From contig JAVSMQ010000001.1 in NCBI GenBank assembly GCA_032027125.1, positions 1,814,556 through 1,878,555 on the forward strand: a DNA stretch of 64,000 nt, written 5' to 3'. A program made the position numbers and the translations under genes. A model generated the notes under the pieces. That model was not told the DNA's origin. It worked only from the letters and a program-made list of their open reading frames with translations, and made no database searches. This DNA comes from JANJTB01 sp032027125 (lineage in GTDB: Bacteria > Bacteroidota > Ignavibacteria > Kapaibacteriales > UBA2268). Below are positions 58,880-64,000 of the stretch, one piece after another (positions within the stretch are counted from its first letter, which is position 1; every line of letters starts with the position of its first letter).

Positions 58880-59668
58880 TCAAATAATGCGTTTTGACCT
58901 GATTATAAAAAATATTCCCGTCAGCACAAAGGGGATACTTAGAATCTGACCCATGTGTAGAGGTAAATCAGACTCGAATCCTGCCTGCAAGGCTTTGAAA
59001 TATTCGAGGATAAATCTTACACCGAAAATCAAAACAAGGAAAAGTCCGAAATTAAGACCGGCAGGGAGTTTAGACCTGTATTTGCGGTATGTGAGGGTCA
59101 AAATGAAATATATTATCAAATATGAAATTGATTCATACATCTGTACTGCATGCCGTGGAATATTGTCAATTCTCTCAAAAATTACAGCCCAGGGGACATT
59201 GGTTGGTATTCCGTATATTTCGGAATTGAAAAAATTACCAAGTCTGATAAAAAATCCTGCAAGAGCAATAACTATAACAATTCTGTCTAAAACCCAAAGC
59301 GTGGTAATATCTTTGTTTTTACGGGAATAATAAATCAATCCGAGAATTATTGCGATTCCGGCTCCATGACTTGCTAATCCGCCTTCCCATACATAAAGTA
59401 TCTTTATCGGGTTAGCAAGATAGATTTCAGGTTCATAAAATAAACAATGACCGAGCCTTGCACCTATTATCGTAGTTAGTATCATCACAATTGCGAGAAA
59501 ATCAAGCTGTTTGATTGTCTTGCCTTCCGATTTATAAATACCAAGCATTATTTGATAACCTATAACAAATCCCAATGCAAAAAGCAACCCGTACCACCTT
59601 ACTGTAAGTGGTCCAACGCTGATTATATCAGGAGAAACATTCCAATTAATGAAGGAAAGAATGTCCAT
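58880..59668 (-). CDS. lgt: Prolipoprotein diacylglyceryl transferase
   Basis: 262 residues, seven membrane helices. Adds diacylglycerol to the lipobox cysteine of prolipoproteins in the inner membrane. Motifs: GARLGHCLFYE, YVWEGGLASHGAGIAI (with the catalytic His), RLGNFFNSEIYG (usually GR.GNFxNxE), PRHAVQMYESI and GVRFILEYFK. The ATG shares one base with the nadK stop, so they are coupled. It serves the lipoproteins seen elsewhere (DUF4249, 28649). Confidence 0.95.
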   Translation of the reverse strand: MDILSFINWNVSPDIISVGPLTVRWYGLLFALGFVIGYQIMLGIYKSEGKTIKQLDFLAIVMILTTIIGARLGHCLFYEPEIYLANPIKILYVWEGGLASHGAGIAIILGLIYYSRKNKDITTLWVLDRIVIVIALAGFFIRLGNFFNSEIYGIPTNVPWAVIFERIDNIPRHAVQMYESISYLIIYFILTLTYRKYRSKLPAGLNFGLFLVLIFGVRFILEYFKALQAGFESDLPLHMGQILSIPFVLTGIFFIIRSKRII

Positions 59669-60558
59669 TACTGATTACTCCTTAATTTGGATTCATTATC
59701 AAAAGAATTGGATGCCCACAGCAGTTTGGTTCTCAGTATATCATAATAAGAACTGTCCTGCGGTTTAATTAATTTGACTCTTTCCTTGGACAGTACAAAT
59801 TTGATTTTTTCATCTGTATCCATTTCGCCTATTGTTATGCCGTCGGCGACAAGGATAACTCCTCCTCCGCTGTCAGATAACTGAAATGTTACTTCATTTG
59901 AATCGGGTATAACAAGTGGTCTTAAAGTGAGTGTGTGCGGTGAAATGGGTGTAATGCACAAAACCTTTGCCGATGGAGCAATAATCGGTCCCGAGCATGA
60001 TAACGAATATGCAGTAGAGCCGGTTGGCGTAGTCAGAACCAATCCATCTGCCCTGTATTCTCCGACGCAGTGTTCATTGGAATAAACTGTAACGGTAATC
60101 ATTCTTGAAGTATTACGCTTTTCGATAACAAAATCATTAAGTGCGTAATGTTTGGTATCTCTAAAAGTGGTTTCGATTACTGCTCTGTCCACTAATCTGA
60201 AATTACCGTTTACTACCTGGGAGATATTTTCTTCAAGTTTATGGACGGAATATTCAGCAAGGAATCCTAATTTCCCGACATTGAAACCCATTATCGGTAC
60301 GTCGCACATCAGCATTTCTCTTGATGCAGTGAGTAATGTGCCGTCACCACCGAATGAAATTACCATATCGGCAATTTTATCAAAGTCGCACACATCCGAT
60401 GTTTTGACCGAACCTTCGATATGCGGAGGCAAGAAAGGAGCAAGCGAAGGACGAACTATACATTCCACTCCGAGGTTCACTAAAATCTCAGCCGCCTGAC
60501 AGGCATATTTTATTGCCTCGTCTTTGTCTGTATTCTCATAAATTGCGACTCTTTTCAT
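59668..60558 (-). CDS. nadK: NAD kinase
   Basis: Phosphorylates NAD to NADP. 296 residues: the GGDGTLL nucleotide motif (FGGDGTLLTASREM), MGFNVGKLGFLAEY, NDFVIEKRNTSRM and DGLVLTTPTGSTAYSLSCSG, all in family order. The next gene downstream, lgt, overlaps by one base; era is 49 bases upstream. Confidence 0.95.
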   Translation of the reverse strand: MKRVAIYENTDKDEAIKYACQAAEILVNLGVECIVRPSLAPFLPPHIEGSVKTSDVCDFDKIADMVISFGGDGTLLTASREMLMCDVPIMGFNVGKLGFLAEYSVHKLEENISQVVNGNFRLVDRAVIETTFRDTKHYALNDFVIEKRNTSRMITVTVYSNEHCVGEYRADGLVLTTPTGSTAYSLSCSGPIIAPSAKVLCITPISPHTLTLRPLVIPDSNEVTFQLSDSGGGVILVADGITIGEMDTDEKIKFVLSKERVKLIKPQDSSYYDILRTKLLWASNSFDNESKLRSNQ

Positions 60559-60607
60559 TTTATCATTCTCTTTTTTTATCTAAGCAATAATGCTTACAAA
60601 TAGTTTA

Positions 60608-61495
60608 TTAATAACCAAAAGACCTGAGCCGGTTAGAATCATCACGCCATTTAGAACGAACCTTGACAAATAATTCAAGGAAGACTTCATGTCCGAGATG
60701 TTCTTCAATATTTCTGCGTGAGCGTTCGCCGATTTCTTTTATAAGACTACCCTCACTACCGATAATAATTCTTTTCTGCGAGTCCCGTTCGACAATTACC
60801 TCAGCATGGATGTACCATTTACCGAATTCCCTTTCCTTGTACTCCAGAATTGATACTTCAGTCGAGTAAGGTAATTCATCTTTAGTCATAATGAAAATAT
60901 TTTCTCTGATAAGTTCAGATACAAAAAAACGTTCATTCTGAGTTGACAGCATATCCTCGTCGTAAAAAAACTCATGTTCCGGGAGATATTTGATAACAGT
61001 CTTGACTATTTCGTCTGTATTCATTCCTTTTAGTGCTGATAACGGCACTATATCACGAAAAATACCCATACCGATAAATTCTGCAATGACAGGAAGAATA
61101 TCTTTGCGGTCTTTCATGGTATCAACTTTGTTCAATGCAGCAATAACAGGTTTGTTTGCATTTTTGACTATAGCCAGAATGTCTTCGGGCAATCCTTCGC
61201 GGGGATACTTTTCCATATCAATCAATACAACCAGAATATCGGCTTCGCTGACTGAGCCGGAGACATATTCCATCATTATTTTCTGCATTGTGTATCTTGG
61301 ATTCAACACACCGGGTGTATCAAGAAATATTATCTGATTACTATCCTGTGTATATATCCCTAACACTCTTTTTCTGGTAGTTTGGGGTTTGGGGGTAACA
61401 ATTGACAGTTTGGTGCCAAGTATTGAGTTTAGCAATGTAGATTTGCCTGAATTCGGCTTTCCAATAATTGCCACGTAACCTGCTTTTGTATTCAT
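60608..61495 (-). CDS. era: GTPase Era
   Basis: 295 residues. G1 GKPNSGKST, G2 TTRKRVLGIY, G3 DTPG, G4 NKVD, then the KH domain with IIGSEGSLIKEIGERSRRNIE and the end LFVKVRSKWRDDSNRLR. Binds 16S rRNA and guides 30S maturation. The N-terminal half is typical; one deviation is a longer effector loop, LDTPGVLNPRYTMQK, in place of the usual HxP. It follows the DUF3098 gene by 3 bases. Confidence 0.95.
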   Translation of the reverse strand: MNTKAGYVAIIGKPNSGKSTLLNSILGTKLSIVTPKPQTTRKRVLGIYTQDSNQIIFLDTPGVLNPRYTMQKIMMEYVSGSVSEADILVVLIDMEKYPREGLPEDILAIVKNANKPVIAALNKVDTMKDRKDILPVIAEFIGMGIFRDIVPLSALKGMNTDEIVKTVIKYLPEHEFFYDEDMLSTQNERFFVSELIRENIFIMTKDELPYSTEVSILEYKEREFGKWYIHAEVIVERDSQKRIIIGSEGSLIKEIGERSRRNIEEHLGHEVFLELFVKVRSKWRDDSNRLRSFGY

Positions 61496-61498
61496 ATC

Positions 61499-61786
61499 CT
61501 AATTTTGCCCGGCAGTTTCATTTTTATTGCCGAAAAATTTGATTATTCCATAAGGGATAATAACGCAATAACCGATGATAAGAAGCGTAGGTGCTACGTA
61601 TATCGCCATGGAGTTGTTCCATGTGCCGTCAACTGCAGCAGGTGTTTCGGTAATTCCTGTAGCCATGAGACCATAACCAAGAAGAATAGTACCCAAACCT
61701 ATAAGCAGAATGATAAAATTCTGTTTTTCAAAAGGTAATCTCCATACTACTGATGGTTTTGTCACTTTTTTTACAACTTTAGCCAT
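61499..61786 (-). CDS. DUF3098 family membrane protein
   Basis: 95 residues. Lys-rich start (KVVKKVTKP), WRLPFEKQNFIILLIGLGTI, then a second membrane helix (YVAPTLLIIGYCVIIPYGII). The PFxKxNxIILLIGxGxI pattern is the DUF3098 signature, found almost only in Bacteroidota. It is coupled to era by a 3-base gap. Function unknown. Confidence 0.85.
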   Translation of the reverse strand: MAKVVKKVTKPSVVWRLPFEKQNFIILLIGLGTILLGYGLMATGITETPAAVDGTWNNSMAIYVAPTLLIIGYCVIIPYGIIKFFGNKNETAGQN

Positions 61787-61873
61787 TTTAACTTGTATCT
61801 ATTAATATAACATATTTCAAAAATAACGAATTATCACAAACTTTCAAGACGAAATAAAATAAAATAAATGCTA

Positions 61874-62641
61874 TTAAGACTGAAATATCTTTACAGCAGG
61901 TAATTCGGGCAGCAGTCTGTGGTAATATAAAAATTCCAAAGTCTGCTCTAAAGCAGATTTTGATTCATCATTCCAACGGGTTAATATAAAACCCTGTCTG
62001 TCAATATCGTATTGATTATGACCGGCATGTGGCTTTATTTCGATTTCTTCCGGTAAATCATCAAGAGCGAATTTTTTGGTGAATTCCATTACGTTTGCAG
62101 GTTCTTCTTCATTTCGTACCACCCAAAAGCCTATAGGCAGAGGAATATCAAATGTTTCGAACCAATCTTCACTTACGTCCATGGAATGATAATCTTCATC
62201 AACACCATAACGTAATGCTGCAGAATGCTGAGCCAGCATTTCAGGCAAACTCCCTTTAATTCCCACCAGCGGTGATTCGATATCATACCTTTCGGAAAGA
62301 AGGATTTTTCCGATATTAATAATGAAGTCATCAGGATAATCCGTTGCAATGGATTTTAGAGAACTCATCCCTTCTTTAAAATATAATGATGCTTTTCCTG
62401 TATAACCGACCAAACTTGCAGAATATGTCGGAATAATCCTGAAATCCGCTCTGCCTACACCCAAGCCGTAACCAAGCGGACTAAGCAGTGCAAGTGAACC
62501 CTTGTTGAGCAGCATGTGTTCAATGCATAGCTTTTCATCAGCCTTTACAAGTTCAAAACTTAGTTCGTGGCAGACATTCTCAATATTTCCGATAATTTCA
62601 GGAACAGCAAAATTTTTAGGAATATAAATTTTTTGAATCAT
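61874..62641 (-). CDS. MqnA/MqnD-family (menaquinone futalosine pathway) solute-binding-fold protein
   Basis: 255 residues with the VitK2 biosynthesis fold: LLSPLGYGLGVGRADFRIIP, SLKSIATDYPDDFIINIGKI (the DxxS-like segment), ILLSERYDIESPLV and GFWVVRNEE. MqnA makes aminodeoxyfutalosine and MqnD cleaves cyclic dehypoxanthine futalosine; which it is cannot be told from the sequence by eye. It may also be a stand-alone relative, as no other mqn gene lies nearby. A TATATTTG box (62670-62677) is upstream, with a slightly long 23-base spacer. Confidence 0.7.
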   Translation of the reverse strand: MIQKIYIPKNFAVPEIIGNIENVCHELSFELVKADEKLCIEHMLLNKGSLALLSPLGYGLGVGRADFRIIPTYSASLVGYTGKASLYFKEGMSSLKSIATDYPDDFIINIGKILLSERYDIESPLVGIKGSLPEMLAQHSAALRYGVDEDYHSMDVSEDWFETFDIPLPIGFWVVRNEEEPANVMEFTKKFALDDLPEEIEIKPHAGHNQYDIDRQGFILTRWNDESKSALEQTLEFLYYHRLLPELPAVKIFQS

Positions 62642-62765
62642 TTTTTTAAATTTATCAGATAAACATATACAAATATACTATGTTTTGGACAAATATTTAT
62701 CAAATCACCTATTTTTCAAATTATGACTTATCAATAATAAATATTCAAAGCTCAATAATATTTAC

Positions 62766-62981
62766 TTACTTACTTTTTGCATCGCCTTTAAGTACAACAA
62801 CGTCATTTTTTTGATAAAGAACATCCTTATCATTATTATTGTAATTATTATCAAAATTAATGTTGCGGGTCTTAATCGAGCCGCCAATACCAAGAAAGTT
62901 TTTTAATACTCTAAGGAATATTGATATTCCTAATAAAAATACTCCGAAAATCACTCCAAGTATAACCAGAATTTTTATCAT
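62766..62981 (-). CDS. Small single-helix membrane protein
   Basis: 71 residues: one N-terminal membrane helix (IKILVILGVIFGVFLLGISIFL), a short charged part with FLGIGGSIKTRNINFDNNYN, and a Lys/Asp-rich cytoplasmic tail (VVLKGDAKSK). It resembles the small DUF4834-type proteins of Bacteroidota, but this is tentative. It lies 2 bases after the CrtC/AttH-like gene. Confidence 0.6.
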   Translation of the reverse strand: MIKILVILGVIFGVFLLGISIFLRVLKNFLGIGGSIKTRNINFDNNYNNNDKDVLYQKNDVVVLKGDAKSK

Positions 62982-62983
62982 AT

Positions 62984-64000
62984 TCAGTCTGTATAACCGG
63001 TTAATTCAACATATCCAAATCCGCTTACCTTTTTATCTTTTTTTCTGCCGGTAACCTTAATACTACCTTCGTAATATTTTACAGAAAGTTTCATCTCCTG
63101 CTCGGGTATTTGTGTTTCTGCCTTAAGCTCAAGCCCGTATTTCATTAATTTAATACTCCATTTTGAAGGATAAACCGAACCGTTTTTTAATTTATTGCTG
63201 TCAATTACTCTGAATATAATATCATCGGGATTTATTGATTCATAACTCCCGTCAGCAAAAACATAAGTACCTCTGCTGAAATCAGTTTTGTTCAATGTAT
63301 CTCTAAGCCTGAAAAACATCAATTCGGTTGTATCATCAAGTTGTATCGAAAACCAATCCCAGCCGGTTTGATTTTTTGACAAAGTTGAAGTACTCCACTC
63401 TCTGTCCATCCATGAATTACCAGAAATCTTATAGTTCACGCCATGCAATTTAATAATCCCGTCGGTTCTGAGTCTTGTCAATGAGTAATAATATGATGCA
63501 ATACCTTCCTCATTGCTTTTACGGCTTAATCCTTTATTGCCGTGCAGAACAACTCCCTTCTTTGGATTTAATGTTATATCCAGACTTATCCCATTATTTA
63601 CGGCTTTGATATTTATTTGCGGTATTGATGAATCCTGATTAACATATTTGCCTTTAATTGCCCAGTTCTCAACATTAATACTTAACGGATTACCTGCAGC
63701 ACCCGCTAAACCATCAGCTCCGCGGGCAAATTTCTCGAAACTGTAATGCCTGTCGCCGGCGATATCCGTAATTCCAAAATGAGCAAAATAAAGCTGATTT
63801 GCTGCAAGTTCTGACTTTATTGATGATTTGACCGGATTTAAAGCACTACGGAATATTGTGAATTGATAACCGAAGAGCCTGCCGTCATCCGAGATTAAAT
63901 TTCCGGTAAAATACCACCATTCCAATTTGAAATCATTATGCGGTCCGTGGTCATCAGGAAACGTGAATTCCCTCGACTCAATGGCTTTGGCATAACCTGA
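62984..64000 (-). CDS. CrtC/AttH lipocalin-like protein, N terminus outside window
   Basis: About 338 residues are visible and the frame runs off the right edge. N-terminal part: FPDDHGPHNDFKLEWWYFTG (the HGxHxxxxxEWWYxTG signature of CrtC/AttH), then a second WMDREWSTST and GWDWFSIQLDD motif. Proteins of this class are carotenoid 1,2-hydratases or AttH-like export-associated lipocalins. With no carotenoid genes in the window, the AttH-like reading is likelier. It heads a unit with the 71-aa protein. Confidence 0.85.
   Translation of the reverse strand, partial: SGYAKAIESREFTFPDDHGPHNDFKLEWWYFTGNLISDDGRLFGYQFTIFRSALNPVKSSIKSELAANQLYFAHFGITDIAGDRHYSFEKFARGADGLAGAAGNPLSINVENWAIKGKYVNQDSSIPQINIKAVNNGISLDITLNPKKGVVLHGNKGLSRKSNEEGIASYYYSLTRLRTDGIIKLHGVNYKISGNSWMDREWSTSTLSKNQTGWDWFSIQLDDTTELMFFRLRDTLNKTDFSRGTYVFADGSYESINPDDIIFRVIDSNKLKNGSVYPSKWSIKLMKYGLELKAETQIPEQEMKLSVKYYEGSIKVTGRKKDKKVSGFGYVELTGYTD

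Overview
The window is AT-rich DNA from a member of the Bacteroidota/Chlorobi (FCB) group. The evidence is families largely confined to that group (DUF2851, DUF3098, DUF4249 next to a TonB-dependent receptor, a C-terminal sorting-type tail on a secreted propeller protein) and repeated promoter-like sequences of the group's own form: TTTG, 19-20 bases, TAnnTTTG. The mix of housekeeping genes, with a PilM-like protein and split respiratory genes, would fit an Ignavibacteria/Kapabacteria-like lineage, but that is inference. Ambiguous bases at 6880, 6891 and 19235-19282 point to a draft, probably metagenomic, assembly.

Layout. 1-3.4 kb: the end of a DEAD-box helicase, a divergent Nramp-like transporter, DUF2851 and DUF2892 proteins. 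3.5-12.5 kb: a restriction-modification (R-M) island, all on the minus strand. A single-chain type IIG/ISP-like R-M gene is split in two by a DUF1016 (YhcG-type) nuclease gene with overlapping stop/start codons on both sides. Its target-recognition half carries a DUF559 endonuclease cassette bounded by inverted repeats, and is broken by an IS3-family element with a perfect 3-bp target duplication. A decayed second locus with the same methylase/DUF1016 junction lies at 3.6-3.8 kb. 12.6-18.5 kb: YicC, an NFACT (RqcH-like) protein, a lone MNT nucleotidyltransferase, a RelE-type toxin-antitoxin pair and an ABC-F ATPase. 18.5-25.3 kb: a broken HEPN gene with its partner, a secreted propeller protein, REP-like hairpins, and a DUF4249/TonB receptor pair. 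25.5-29.3 kb: an accessory island (LMW phosphatase, VapBC, HEPN/MNT, a lipoprotein) in which four transcription units each start with a copy of the same promoter-leader element. 29.4-34.9 kb: a porin, queF-queD, DUF302 and a second TonB-type receptor.

34.9-36.5 kb: a GxxExxY-family gene embedded in 17 copies of a roughly 70-bp hairpin-forming repeat. 36.5-43.7 kb: flotillin/NfeD, grpE-dnaJ, a HEPN/MNT pair, HMG-CoA lyase and a cyclase-family hydrolase. 43.9-46.1 kb: a compact three-gene operon of unknown function led by a TIGR04255 protein, then the tail of another R-M gene. 46.2-64 kb: mainly housekeeping genes (nuoJK, rel, thiamine pyrophosphokinase, a SLC13 carrier, rsmD, a pilM-like gene, tRNA-Gly, lipB, an HdrD-like Fe-S oxidoreductase, lgt, nadK, era, an MqnA-like gene, a CrtC/AttH-like gene), with one VapC pair and an outlying copy of the 70-bp repeat.

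The two clearest candidates for undescribed biology are the recurrent DUF1016-in-R-M arrangement (seen twice at the same junction) and the GxxExxY gene inside its hairpin-repeat array. The shared promoter-leader elements of the toxin-antitoxin island, the DUF559 cassette and the TIGR04255 operon come next. All protein calls are from reading motifs; no database search was run.
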